From the NCBI RefSeq assembly GCF_014337925.2, contig NZ_CP143423.1:3936501-4000500 (forward strand): a DNA stretch of 64,000 bases, in the 5' to 3' direction. Shown one piece after another: positions 17,986 to 26,445 of this stretch. Made by a program: the position numbers and the translations under genes. How positions within the stretch are numbered: the stretch's first letter is position 1; every line of letters starts with the position of its first letter. The notes beneath the pieces are model-generated. The model was given only the letters and a program-made list of their open reading frames with translations, was not told the DNA's origin and ran no database searches. Source of the stretch: Roseobacter fucihabitans (GTDB lineage: Bacteria; Pseudomonadota; Alphaproteobacteria; Rhodobacterales; Rhodobacteraceae).

Positions 17986-18165
17986 GGTTTTGCTGGAAAT
18001 GGCCCCGGTTCATCCGCGCTCCCGGATACATCCAGATCGGCTGCGTCAACATGACATAGTTGGCTGAGGCTCGAAAGCCTCTCAACCCGCCCGCATGCAT
18101 CGCTTGGTGTCACAGCACACTCCCGCAACGGTGGACCCGTCGCGGGGGTGTCGCATATTCAAGGA

Positions 18166-20754
18166 TTACGTAAACACGAAATCCTCGAAAATCAGCCCTT
18201 CCTGCATCGCAACAATACCCGCCGTCTCATTGGTATGACCGGTTTCGGCGTCCGCGGAGCCTTCTTCCTGGACAAACAACGACACGTCCGTGTTGCTGAG
18301 CGCCGTCATTCGCAGCGTTGCGGTGTCATTCCCATCCGTGCTTTGCATATCGCCCAAAAGGACCGGCGCGGCGTCAAAGCTTGTGGTGAACTCGAAGGTA
18401 TCCGCTCGATGGTCCAACTGGTCCGGCGTGCGCACAACATCCAGCCCCGCTGACGCCCCCGATTCCAGCGCAATCCAGGAGACGGTTTCATCGACATGCG
18501 GGCCTTGGGCTTCTTCTTCCTGCAATTTCACCTCAAAGCCGTCATTGTCTACGCCTCTGATACGGGTCGTCACCGCGTCGTTTTCGTTTATGGAGCTGAC
18601 CTCCGCCAGAACAACCGCGCCCTCCAGGGCTTCCCCGAATGCCACGCTTTCGAAATCGACACCGACGCTGGTCGTGCCCGCCACGATGGTCCGCCCCCCG
18701 CTCAGTGCGTGCGACCCCTCCGATATTGCCAGCCATCCGATGTCTTCCTGAAGGTGAAAACCGTCCAGATAATCCCATTCGTCGATCTGGAATTGAAAAC
18801 CCGTGTCGGTCACGTCGCGAATACGCGTGGTTCCGGGCTGGATGCCGTTGAACGTCATGGGGCCCATGACAACAACCGCGTCCTCGATGACCGCATCAAA
18901 GCTGACGGTGTGCCATTGATCCGCGCTGTTTTGTGAAACCGTCACCGTGCCGCTTTGGCCGATGGGGGCGCGTGTGTCGGGCGCAATGCCTTGGATCGTG
19001 ACCGAGACATCCGCCTGATCATTTGCACCACTCACGTCAGTCACCGTGTAGGAGAAGGATTCCAGCGCCGTATCCCCCTCATCAAGAGCCTCAAACGCAT
19101 CGTTCTGATCATAGAACAGCTTGCCATTGGCGGTCAGCGTCACAGATGCGCCAGACAGCAGGGCGATAGTTTCACCCGTATTGATCGCCTGCCCCTCGAT
19201 CGCGGTGATGGTGAGCGCACCTGGCTCTGCATCCGTATCATTGGCCAGAACATCAAGGATCAACCCAGCGCCTTCCTCGACACTGGCGATATCATCCCCC
19301 GCGACAGGGGCCGTGTTGCCGAACAAATCGAAGATGGTCGAAAACCCATAGGTGACATCGGCAAACTGCAGGTTTTCAATCGTGTCAAAGACCAGGTCAA
19401 TGCCCTCACCGACCACCTCGATCATGTTCTCGAAAAGTGAGAAGCTGTAGGTATTGAACAGCGACGCATAGATCACCGTGTCAACGCCCGCATCGCCGTG
19501 GAAGGTATCATTGCCACCGCCCCCGATGAAGCTGTCGTTCCCGGCCCCACCCGACAGGATGTTATCCGCGACATTCCCGATCAGCTGGTCATCACCCGAA
19601 CCTGTCACCGCATTCTCGATCACGGTGCCGATGCCCAACGTCAAATTGCCAGTGCTGCCCCCAATGTCAGAGGTGTTCTGGAATGTCTGCCCCTCGGTCT
19701 GGACGGTAAGGTCGATCTTTTGATCGGCGCTGTACCCGCTAACATCCAACGTATCGATACCGCTGGCGTCAATGATCGTGGATGCAGTGCGATTGGCGAA
19801 ATCGGAATATGAATTCCAGATACGGCTTTCGTCTGCTGAAATGTTCGTGTTGAAACCATAGGTCGTGTCGCCCACAAAGGCGTTTGACACACCGTAACCG
19901 AACTGCCCGTAGATGCTGTCCAGGGCCAGCCAATCAACGGCCATCGGTGTCTGAAGGAACTCATAGCGTGCATCAATGACCGTGTTCTCGCTCTGGGAGA
20001 AATAGGACATCATGGAGGCCTGCCAGCTGTCCAGCTCAAATTCCGCATCCGAAGCGTAACTGGCACTGCCGTTATAACCGCCCTGGTGACCAAGGCCCAA
20101 AGCATGGCCGATCTCGTGAAAAATCGTCTGCAATGTGTAGTCATCATAGGTGGACGTACCGCCCGACCAACTTTGGGATACGTTGATGTAGGAGTAATAG
20201 ATCGTGCCGTCGCTGTAGCGCGTTGAGCCGGCATAGGCGCCACTGGAATTATCGGAGAAAAAGAAATCCACCAGGCTATCGTCGGTGCTTTGGGTCTCGA
20301 CAAATTCGACCCCGAGAACGGCGCTGTAGACGTCAAAGGCGTCCCGGATCAGCTCTGCCCGCTGGGCGGAAACACCGTCTGTATCGCTTCCCCCACCATA
20401 GCGCAAAGTGTTGAATCCGCTTACATTATAGTGGAGCACGCCGTTGTTGGCATCCAATCCGGTTGTCCCAAGATTGTGGCGCAATCCGGTGCTGTTGTTC
20501 CAATACCCCAGTTCCAGAAAGTCCGACATTTCCCGTAACGTTGCCGTTGCCCCTGCAGAGTCGGTTCCGATGTCGGTGAGGACCTCAGCACGGTCTACGT
20601 CATCGCGGAACCTATCGGAATTCATGCAAGCGTCACAGACGCAGGTCGAAAGGTGATCAGACAGATCGGTATCAGTAGCTGACATGGAATTCTCATTTTC
20701 ATGTGTTGATATTGCAGCGGTGTGACCGTTCTGGTCTGGTAACTTGGAAAACAT
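18166..20754 (-). CDS. Secreted M10 (serralysin-like) metalloprotease with RTX and C-terminal repeats
   Basis: Large exoprotein, 862 residues, acidic and without a Sec signal, as expected for type I secretion. The zinc motif HEIGHALGLGH starts at residue 213, and a Met-turn ASMMSYFSQ follows about 45 residues later. Residues about 383-422 contain RTX-type calcium repeats (GSGDDQLIGN, GGAGNDSFIGGGGNDTF). Residues about 480-605 resemble a cadherin/VCBS-like beta domain (VLANDTDAEPGALTITAIEG). Three degenerate repeats fill the C-terminus. A CVCDACMN cysteine cluster lies near residue 37-44, rare in serralysins. The start at ATG 20754 is fixed by AGGAGG at 20761-20766, six bases away. No type I exporter genes are nearby, so it must use one encoded elsewhere. 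Confidence 0.9.
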   Translation of the reverse strand: MFSKLPDQNGHTAAISTHENENSMSATDTDLSDHLSTCVCDACMNSDRFRDDVDRAEVLTDIGTDSAGATATLREMSDFLELGYWNNSTGLRHNLGTTGLDANNGVLHYNVSGFNTLRYGGGSDTDGVSAQRAELIRDAFDVYSAVLGVEFVETQSTDDSLVDFFFSDNSSGAYAGSTRYSDGTIYYSYINVSQSWSGGTSTYDDYTLQTIFHEIGHALGLGHQGGYNGSASYASDAEFELDSWQASMMSYFSQSENTVIDARYEFLQTPMAVDWLALDSIYGQFGYGVSNAFVGDTTYGFNTNISADESRIWNSYSDFANRTASTIIDASGIDTLDVSGYSADQKIDLTVQTEGQTFQNTSDIGGSTGNLTLGIGTVIENAVTGSGDDQLIGNVADNILSGGAGNDSFIGGGGNDTFHGDAGVDTVIYASLFNTYSFSLFENMIEVVGEGIDLVFDTIENLQFADVTYGFSTIFDLFGNTAPVAGDDIASVEEGAGLILDVLANDTDAEPGALTITAIEGQAINTGETIALLSGASVTLTANGKLFYDQNDAFEALDEGDTALESFSYTVTDVSGANDQADVSVTIQGIAPDTRAPIGQSGTVTVSQNSADQWHTVSFDAVIEDAVVVMGPMTFNGIQPGTTRIRDVTDTGFQFQIDEWDYLDGFHLQEDIGWLAISEGSHALSGGRTIVAGTTSVGVDFESVAFGEALEGAVVLAEVSSINENDAVTTRIRGVDNDGFEVKLQEEEAQGPHVDETVSWIALESGASAGLDVVRTPDQLDHRADTFEFTTSFDAAPVLLGDMQSTDGNDTATLRMTALSNTDVSLFVQEEGSADAETGHTNETAGIVAMQEGLIFEDFVFT
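18169..18918 (-). repeat. Three tandem protein repeats at the protease C-terminus
   Basis: The last 250 residues of the M10 protease are three diverged copies of an 80-90 residue unit (nucleotides 18664-18918, 18403-18663 and 18169-18402, in translation order). Shared positions are an aromatic start (VSFDAVIEDAVVV / VAFGEALEGAVVL / TSFDAAPVLL), a central TTRIRDV / TTRIRGV / TLRMTAL strand, and an ending like EDIGWLAISEG / ETVSWIALESG / ETAGIVAMQEG. The pattern resembles a lectin-like beta domain, probably for binding polysaccharide or cell surfaces; this is inference. Confidence 0.65.
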
Positions 20755-21194
20755 GCGTTTCCTCCTGAGTTGGTCCCAACACCCTTCTCGAACATACATG
20801 GAACCGATAAGATTTTGCTAGTGGTCAACCGGCAGAAATCAGTGACGTGCGAAGTTATGTTGGCGATCTTCCGCCCGCTGCGCCGCTTTCCTTTGACCGA
20901 CAGGCAGTTTTTTGCCGGAACGCGGGGGCCACATCAGGCACCAAGGTCTCCAGAAAATTAATGCGATGGCACGCCGAGACGTCCTGTCGCATGCGCGTGT
21001 TCAACAGGATCCGCTGTTAACTTCACTGTTTATCGCCAGCCTCATCTAAAGCTGGTGGGCGCTGGCGGCACCAGTTTTACCAAATTTGATCTAACGCTGC
21101 TTTGCGGTGATCGCCCCCTGTGGCTTTTCCGGCTGGCATTCACCTGCGGCCTCCGTTTAGGCTGGTGCCGCACAAAACGCCAAGGAACACAGCC
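20755..21194. other. Divergent promoter region without a gene
   Basis: These 440 bases separate the M10 protease start from the aldolase start and must hold both promoters. I see no protein, repeat or RNA gene. A small CTGGTG / CACCAG hairpin at 21052-21074 followed by TTTT resembles a weak plus-strand terminator, but no gene lies in front of it. Confidence 0.5.
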
Positions 21195-21971
21195 ATGCCC
21201 GCCCCCCTCAACACCTTCAAGAAATCTCTCGCAGAGGGGCAGACGCTTTTTGGCTGCTGGATGAGCATCGCTGAGGGCTATACCGCCGAAATCCTCTCCG
21301 GCGCGGGGTTTGATTGGTTACTGATCGACGGGGAACACTCCCCAAATGACATCCGCTCCATCCGCGATCAGATGGTCGCGCTCAAAGGTTCTGCCAGCCA
21401 CCCGATCGTGCGGGTACCCGTGGGCGAAACCTGGATTATCAAACAGGTGCTGGATGTCGGCGTGCAGACGGTGCTGGTGCCGATGGTGGAAACCGCTGCG
21501 CAGGCGCGGGATTTGGTGCGCGCCTGCCACTATCCGCCCGATGGCACGCGCGGCGTGGGATATGCGGTCGGGCGGGTCTCCAATTTCGGCCAGATGGAGA
21601 ACTATGGCCCCACCGCCAATGACCAAATTTGCTTGTTGGTACAGGTGGAAAATAAAACGGGGCTGGATAATCTTGACGAAATTCTGGCCGTGGAGGGCGT
21701 CGATGGCGTGTTCATCGGTCCTGCGGATCTTTCGGCCAGCCTCGGGTATCTCGGCCAAAGCATGCACCCGGATATGCAGGCCACCATCATGGATGCGCTG
21801 CAAAGGATCGACCAGAGCGGCAAGGCGGCGGGCATCCTGACCCCCGATGACGCCATGATCCAGGCCTCGCTTGATGCGGGCGCGCGGTTTGTGGCTGTGG
21901 CGATGGATATTGCACTCTTGCTCAACGCTGCGAAATCCGCGGCCAGCAAATGGCAGGGCAGGAAATCCTGA
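21195..21971 (+). CDS. HpcH/HpaI-family class II aldolase
   Basis: Metal-dependent pyruvate aldolase, 258 residues, of the HpaI/GarL/YfaU group that cleaves 2-keto-3-deoxy or 4-hydroxy-2-oxo acids to pyruvate and an aldehyde. Visible family motifs are GFDWLLIDGEHSPND with the metal-binding Glu/base region, TVLVPMVETAAQA, the RGVGYAVGRVSNFG loop and VFIGPADLSASLGY. ATG 21195 is preceded by AAGGA at eight bases; the frame is open further upstream but without homology. It stands between the protease and asd with no sugar-acid genes nearby, so the physiological substrate is not clear. Confidence 0.9.
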   Translation: MPAPLNTFKKSLAEGQTLFGCWMSIAEGYTAEILSGAGFDWLLIDGEHSPNDIRSIRDQMVALKGSASHPIVRVPVGETWIIKQVLDVGVQTVLVPMVETAAQARDLVRACHYPPDGTRGVGYAVGRVSNFGQMENYGPTANDQICLLVQVENKTGLDNLDEILAVEGVDGVFIGPADLSASLGYLGQSMHPDMQATIMDALQRIDQSGKAAGILTPDDAMIQASLDAGARFVAVAMDIALLLNAAKSAASKWQGRKS

Positions 21972-22041
21972 TCGCTCTTTCCCTTAACCTTCAAGGCGTA
22001 TAAGACCCGCGCACCATCCCTTTCGTATTGGAGTAAAACAG

Positions 22042-23064
22042 ATGGGTTACCGCGTCGTTATTGCGGGTGCCACAGGCAATGTGGGCCGCGAAATGCTGAA
22101 CATCCTTGCAGAACGCCACTTTCCCGTGGATGAGATCGCCGTGCTGGCCAGCCGGAAATCTCTGGGCACGGACGTGAGCTTTGGGGAAAAGACGCTGAAG
22201 ACGAAGGACCTTGATACGTTTGATTTCACCGGCTGGGACATCGCGCTGTTTGCGGTGGGCTCTGAGGCGACAAAGAAATATGCGCCCAAGGCGGCCAAGT
22301 CAGGCTGCGTGGTGATCGATAACTCCTCGCTCTACCGCTATGACCCCGACGTTCCATTGATCGTGCCCGAGGTGAACCCCGAAGCGGTGCATGGCTATGC
22401 CAAGAAGAACATCATCGCCAATCCGAACTGCTCCACCGCGCAGATGGTTGTGGCCCTAAAGCCGTTGCATGACCGCGCGACGATCAAGCGCGTCGTCGTC
22501 TCCACCTATCAATCGGTGTCCGGGGCGGGCAAAGAAGGCGCGGATGAGCTTTGGGATCAGACCAAATCAATCTACAACCCGACGGATGATAAGCCGCCGC
22601 GCAAATTCACCAAACAGATTGCCTTCAACGTGATCCCCCACATCGACGTGTTCCTCGATTCCGGTGAGACCAAGGAAGAGTGGAAAATGGTCGCGGAGAC
22701 GAAAAAAATCGTCGACCCTAAGATCAAGGTCACGGCGACCTGCGTGCGCGTGCCGGTGTTTGTGGGTCACTCCGAGGCGATCAACATCGAGTTCGAAGAT
22801 CCGCTGGATGAAGACGAGGCGCGCGAGATTCTGCGCGAGGCACCCGGTATCATGGTGATCGACAAGCGCGAGGACGGGGGTTACGTCACGCCCGTGGAAT
22901 GTGTCGGCGATTTCGCCACCTTCATCAGCCGTATCCGCCAGGACAGCACGATCGACAATGGGCTGAACCTGTGGTGTGTGTCCGATAACCTGCGCAAGGG
23001 CGCCGCACTGAACGCGGTGCAGATCGCGGAATTGCTGGGCAATCGGGTTCTCAAAAAGGGCTGA
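22042..23064 (+). CDS. asd: Aspartate-semialdehyde dehydrogenase
   Basis: Reduces aspartyl-4-phosphate to aspartate semialdehyde with NADPH, the branch point to lysine/diaminopimelate, threonine and methionine; cytoplasmic, 340 residues. The N-terminal GATGNVGREML is the NADP site, and the catalytic Cys lies in NPNCSTAQM. SGAGKEGADELWDQT and the active-site His in TCVRVPVFVGHSE follow. GGAG lies a few bases upstream of ATG 22042. It appears to be transcribed alone. Confidence 0.96.
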   Translation: MGYRVVIAGATGNVGREMLNILAERHFPVDEIAVLASRKSLGTDVSFGEKTLKTKDLDTFDFTGWDIALFAVGSEATKKYAPKAAKSGCVVIDNSSLYRYDPDVPLIVPEVNPEAVHGYAKKNIIANPNCSTAQMVVALKPLHDRATIKRVVVSTYQSVSGAGKEGADELWDQTKSIYNPTDDKPPRKFTKQIAFNVIPHIDVFLDSGETKEEWKMVAETKKIVDPKIKVTATCVRVPVFVGHSEAINIEFEDPLDEDEAREILREAPGIMVIDKREDGGYVTPVECVGDFATFISRIRQDSTIDNGLNLWCVSDNLRKGAALNAVQIAELLGNRVLKKG

Positions 23065-23240
23065 GGCCTTTAGGTTCGGATCTGGGTGCCTTTTTGATGT
23101 CTGCGATCGGTTGATTTTGGCACCATACAAGACGGGCCGCCTGTCAACTCAAGGCCGACACCCTAATGGCCCACGCAAACAACCCTTCGGCCATTTGGCC
23201 GGGGGGGCATCCCACAGGACCCTTTGGCTGCCGCCCGGTC

Positions 23241-23579
23241 CTAAAGCCCAACGAGACCGAATAACCGCCCCAGAGGCTTCGCCGCCCACCCATAGTTTTC
23301 ATAAAGCTGCTTTGCCGCCATTGAGATCAAGGCACCCGGCCCCTTTTCGCCAAGTTCCTTTTCAAGCACTGCGACCTTTTCGGACAACTCTGCGGCCTCT
23401 TGATCTGACACCGCCGCCTTTGCCCTCAGCGTTTCGATTTCCTCAAAAAACTCTCGGAATGCCGTCTCGGTGACGGTCATGCTGGATGTCGCAACATTCT
23501 TGTTCTTGTTGCCTTGGCTAACATTTCCGAACACGGCATTGCCGCCACTTTGATTGATCGTGATCCCGCTCTTGGTCAT
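23241..23579 (-). CDS. Unknown coiled-coil protein sharing an SGG-GNV-QG motif with its neighbour
   Basis: 112 residues, no family recognised. The N-terminus ITINQSGGNAVFGNVSQGNK is a glycine/asparagine-rich segment. Residues about 40-78 are strongly heptad-like (FFEEIETLRAKAAV...ELSEKVAVLEKELG), predicting a coiled coil. The tail GWAAKPLGRLFGLVGL is an amphipathic or membrane-associated helix. The N-terminal motif recurs at the C-terminus of the upstream membrane protein, and the two genes overlap by ATGA, so the proteins are almost certainly made together and may bind through the motif. I do not assign a function. Confidence 0.72.
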   Translation of the reverse strand: MTKSGITINQSGGNAVFGNVSQGNKNKNVATSSMTVTETAFREFFEEIETLRAKAAVSDQEAAELSEKVAVLEKELGEKGPGALISMAAKQLYENYGWAAKPLGRLFGLVGL

Positions 23580-24439
23580 TTCTGTCCTCCACCCATCTTG
23601 TTCATGATCGTATTCATCCCGCCCTGCACCACATTGCCCATCTCGACTTTCCCGCCGGAAATATTGATGTTCATCGCCTGCAACCGCTGCGCTTTGAGAT
23701 CGCTGGTGTCGATGTCGTTTTCTTCCAGAACATCGACCAGGACCTGAAAAACGATTTCATTCACCGCGCGGGTTTGGGTGGTGATGTCGAAATCATTGTA
23801 GGTCGATTTATAGACCGTACGAACCTTATCCAGCATCGGATAGTCGCGCTTCAGATAGGGGATGATCCAGAACCAGAAGGTCAAGGGGGAGGCGAGCACA
23901 ACCCGCAGCCGCTTGTCCCGGTCAATGAACCCGCCCAATAAAATCCACCACCGCAGTGATTGCGTCTTGCCGGTCATACCGACCTGAACAATCAGATTGA
24001 TGGCCGTGCCACGATCCGTTGTCACGACATGCGCAACCTGAAAATGACGAGGATCCTTGGCGCTCAGGTCCTTGTCCTCATCGGTGACCACCACGGGGAC
24101 AAGCTGTGTGCCATGCAACCGATCACTCATGGCATGCGTGACCCGCCGCGACAGTTCCGCCAGTATATTCTGCTCATGATAAAACAGATGTTGGAAACTG
24201 CTGCCATGGGCCGCGCCGTAGCGCGAAAACGGGAACCGCTTACGAAAAGAGACCTCGGGGGTGTTGATCATGCTGATTTCCTTCTTGATCACAAAATGCG
24301 TGATCAATCCGGTGACGAGCAATATGGGCAGGATCAGCCCCGCCGTTAACCCGATCAGGACCAAGTAGATGACAATCGCCAAGGCAATGGTGGATATCTT
24401 GATCCGATTCTGAACTTTTGCCGATTCCAAAGCAGCCAT
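23576..24439 (-). CDS. Unknown membrane protein with C-terminal SGG-GNV-QG motif
   Basis: 287 residues, no family recognised. Two adjacent hydrophobic helices lie at residues about 16-50 (ISTIALAIVIYLVLIGLTAG and ILPILLVTGLITHFVI), then a soluble domain of about 200 residues that includes TDRGTAINLIVQVG and a hydrophobic patch TFWFWIIPYL. The last 25 residues hold INISGGKVEMGNVVQGG, matching the start of the downstream protein. Start ATG 24439 is chosen because GGAG stands five bases before it; the longer frame up to 24610 runs through AT-rich promoter-like DNA. It is probably the first gene of a two-gene operon. Confidence 0.7.
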   Translation of the reverse strand: MAALESAKVQNRIKISTIALAIVIYLVLIGLTAGLILPILLVTGLITHFVIKKEISMINTPEVSFRKRFPFSRYGAAHGSSFQHLFYHEQNILAELSRRVTHAMSDRLHGTQLVPVVVTDEDKDLSAKDPRHFQVAHVVTTDRGTAINLIVQVGMTGKTQSLRWWILLGGFIDRDKRLRVVLASPLTFWFWIIPYLKRDYPMLDKVRTVYKSTYNDFDITTQTRAVNEIVFQVLVDVLEENDIDTSDLKAQRLQAMNINISGGKVEMGNVVQGGMNTIMNKMGGGQK

Positions 24440-24647
24440 AAAAACTCCATTCAAAAAAATTGGTCGAAAAATCATAAAATATGAGAGAAGGTTAACAGCA
24501 GATCGCTGTTTCAGACAAGAAACTCTTTTCCGGATGCGGAATTTGTCAGGATCACGCGCCATGAGCAGCACGTTATGCACTGGTCGGTTTCGCGCGTTAT
24601 GCCGCGACACCTAACGCGCGTTCATCCCGCCCGCTTTGAGGCGACCC

Positions 24648-25058
24648 TCACGTCTCGCGCGGGCTTTTCGGCTTGCCGGGTCCGAAACGGCGCAGGAACG
24701 TCACATAGGAAAAGCCAAGGTCAGAAGCGTTGCACAGCCATTGCCCACTGGTTTCCGTATGCAACGACAAACCACCCCAGGAGATTTTGAGGAAATAACC
24801 GTGACGGCGCAAGCGCACGTCCAGATCATGCCAGCCCTCTGCCTCTGCCATATCACGAAACAGCAGTTTTTGCAGCGCAAAAATAAGGCGTTGATCGGCT
24901 GTTTGCGCCTTCTTTTTCGTCCCCTTATGGGTGGCGAGATGGGCGACCAAAAGGTTTTCAACGATCTTGCCCACGGTGTCTTCACTTTCCGTCGCCAGAT
25001 CATGCACGGCCAAAACCAGATCGGCGGGTAACTCAATAGTAACGGTACGGCTGTTCAT
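24648..25058 (-). CDS. Ribbon-helix-helix protein with relaxase-associated-like C-terminus
   Basis: 136 residues. The N-terminus (SRTVTIELPADLVLAVHDLA...TVGKIVENLLVAHL) looks like a ribbon-helix-helix DNA-binding domain. The C-terminal 70 residues (EGWHDLDVRLRRHGYFLKIS...GLSLHT...LCNASDLGFSYVTFLRRFG) resemble a small domain found beside relaxases and mobilisation proteins, though no relaxase is in the window. It lies 208 bases upstream of the membrane protein gene on the same strand and could regulate it. The family calls are by eye only. Confidence 0.6.
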   Translation of the reverse strand: MNSRTVTIELPADLVLAVHDLATESEDTVGKIVENLLVAHLATHKGTKKKAQTADQRLIFALQKLLFRDMAEAEGWHDLDVRLRRHGYFLKISWGGLSLHTETSGQWLCNASDLGFSYVTFLRRFGPGKPKSPRET

Positions 25059-25094
25059 AATGCCGAGGTTTCCCGAATTAAAGTTTCGAAATGA

Positions 25095-25406
25095 TTAAAA
25101 TCTTTCGGCGCGCAGCACTTCACAGTCAACAATACTGACAACACCGATGTGACGCTCCACGACGCTGAAGGCGGCATCCAGCAAATCATCGAGCTTTTCC
25201 GATCGGATGATGCAAATCATCTGCACCATGCCACTGGCGCGCCCGATCTCACCGGCGCGTGTCCACTCCCCGGATCGACCGGAACCGCCCAGAACCGGCA
25301 ACACGGTAAATCCGGTTATGCCGGCTTTCTGCACGGCCTCCGTCAAGCGGGACTGCATGATCGCTTCGATAGTGATCTCAACACGTTTGGCGCGGTGTGT
25401 TTGCAT
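25095..25406 (-). CDS. sbtB: PII-like regulator of bicarbonate transport (SbtB-like)
   Basis: 103 residues, small ferredoxin-fold PII-like protein. KRVEITIEAIMQSRLTEAVQKAGITGFTVLPVLGGSG is the beta-alpha-beta core with the loop of SbtB-type proteins, and IIRSEKLDDLLDAAFSVVERHIGVVSIVDCEVLR the second half. In cyanobacteria SbtB binds adenine nucleotides and gates SbtA. Here it directly follows sbtA: its AGGAG overlaps the sbtA stop. The pairing makes the assignment convincing even though length and sequence are diverged. Confidence 0.85.
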   Translation of the reverse strand: MQTHRAKRVEITIEAIMQSRLTEAVQKAGITGFTVLPVLGGSGRSGEWTRAGEIGRASGMVQMICIIRSEKLDDLLDAAFSVVERHIGVVSIVDCEVLRAERF

Positions 25407-25410
25407 GGCT

Positions 25411-26388
25411 TCAAACTCCTGTCAGGGCGGTGGCCAACGCGACATAGAGAGGTATGCCAAGCGTCAGGTTGAACGGAAATGTCACGCCGAGCGAGAGCGT
25501 CAGGTAAATGGACGGATTGGCTTCGGGCAGGGCCACGCGCATGGCCGCCGGGACGGCGATATAGGAGGCGGAGGCCGAAAGCACCATCATCAGGACCACG
25601 CCGCCGGTGGAGAGCCCCAGAAGCAGCCCCGCACCGAGCCCGCAAATGCTGCCGATCACCGGCATCGTAATGCCAAACGCCAGCACGCCGGGGCGCAACA
25701 CCCCGCTGCCGCCGCGCAGACCCCGTCCGGCCACCAGCCCCATATCGAGCAGGAACAAGCAGAGCACACCCTTGAACGGGGCCACGACGAAGCTGGAAAT
25801 CTCCGCAAGGCCTTCCTCTCCTGTCGCCCAGCCGATGAAAAACGCGCCCACCAGCAGGACGATAGAGCCGTTGAGCATGATTTCCCGCATCAAATCGCCA
25901 TCCATGCGCCGCCCGTCGCCCCCGCGCGAGATCAGCCAGAGGGCCGAGAGGATCGCGGGCGCTTCCATGGCGGCGGCCACTGCGACCATATAGCCCTCAG
26001 ACGAAATGTCGCTGCTTTCTAGCACGGAGGTCGCCGCGACAAAGGTCACGATGGAGATCGAGCCGTAATGCGCCGCGACGGCGGCCGCGTCCAGGCGCGA
26101 GAGTTTCGTCATCACCTGCAACAGCGCGAAAGCAATAAGCGGCAGGGCAGCAGACAGGATGATACCCGCCAGCAGTGTCAGGCCGAGTTTTGCGTCAATG
26201 CCATGAGAGGACACGCTGACACCGCCCTTGAAACCGATGGCAAAAAGCAAATAGATCGACAGCGCCTTTGCCGCCGCTTCCGGCACGCTCAGGTCCGAAC
26301 GCGCCAGCGAGGCGGCCACGCCCAGTGCAAAGGACAGGATAATCGGCGAGATCAGGTTATTGCCCGCCAGTGTCAGTATCTGTTCCAT
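25411..26388 (-). CDS. sbtA: Sodium-dependent bicarbonate transporter (SbtA family)
   Basis: Inner-membrane protein, 325 residues, about ten hydrophobic helices, of the SbtA/DUF897 family that imports bicarbonate with sodium. Family-typical stretches are LSFALGVAASLARSDLSVPE near the N-terminus, AIGFKGG, and HYGSISIVTFVAA in the middle. ATG 26388 is preferred over the in-frame TTG 12 bases upstream since GGAG sits six bases before it. It lies between a carbonic anhydrase gene and sbtB, so a role in supplying inorganic carbon is very likely. Confidence 0.9.
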   Translation of the reverse strand: MEQILTLAGNNLISPIILSFALGVAASLARSDLSVPEAAAKALSIYLLFAIGFKGGVSVSSHGIDAKLGLTLLAGIILSAALPLIAFALLQVMTKLSRLDAAAVAAHYGSISIVTFVAATSVLESSDISSEGYMVAVAAAMEAPAILSALWLISRGGDGRRMDGDLMREIMLNGSIVLLVGAFFIGWATGEEGLAEISSFVVAPFKGVLCLFLLDMGLVAGRGLRGGSGVLRPGVLAFGITMPVIGSICGLGAGLLLGLSTGGVVLMMVLSASASYIAVPAAMRVALPEANPSIYLTLSLGVTFPFNLTLGIPLYVALATALTGV

Positions 26389-26445
26389 GAGCCGCTCCAA
26401 AATCCCCGCCCGACCGAATAAGAACCTGCATTCACATGTGCAAGG

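Noticed and set aside
21052-21078. CTGGTG / CACCAG hairpin followed by TTTT
   Set aside because: Only six base pairs, and no plus-strand gene in front of it that needs a terminator.
23165-23195. AATGGCC / GGCCATT inverted repeat after asd
   Set aside because: Seven base pairs with a 17-base loop and no T-run; too weak to call a terminator.
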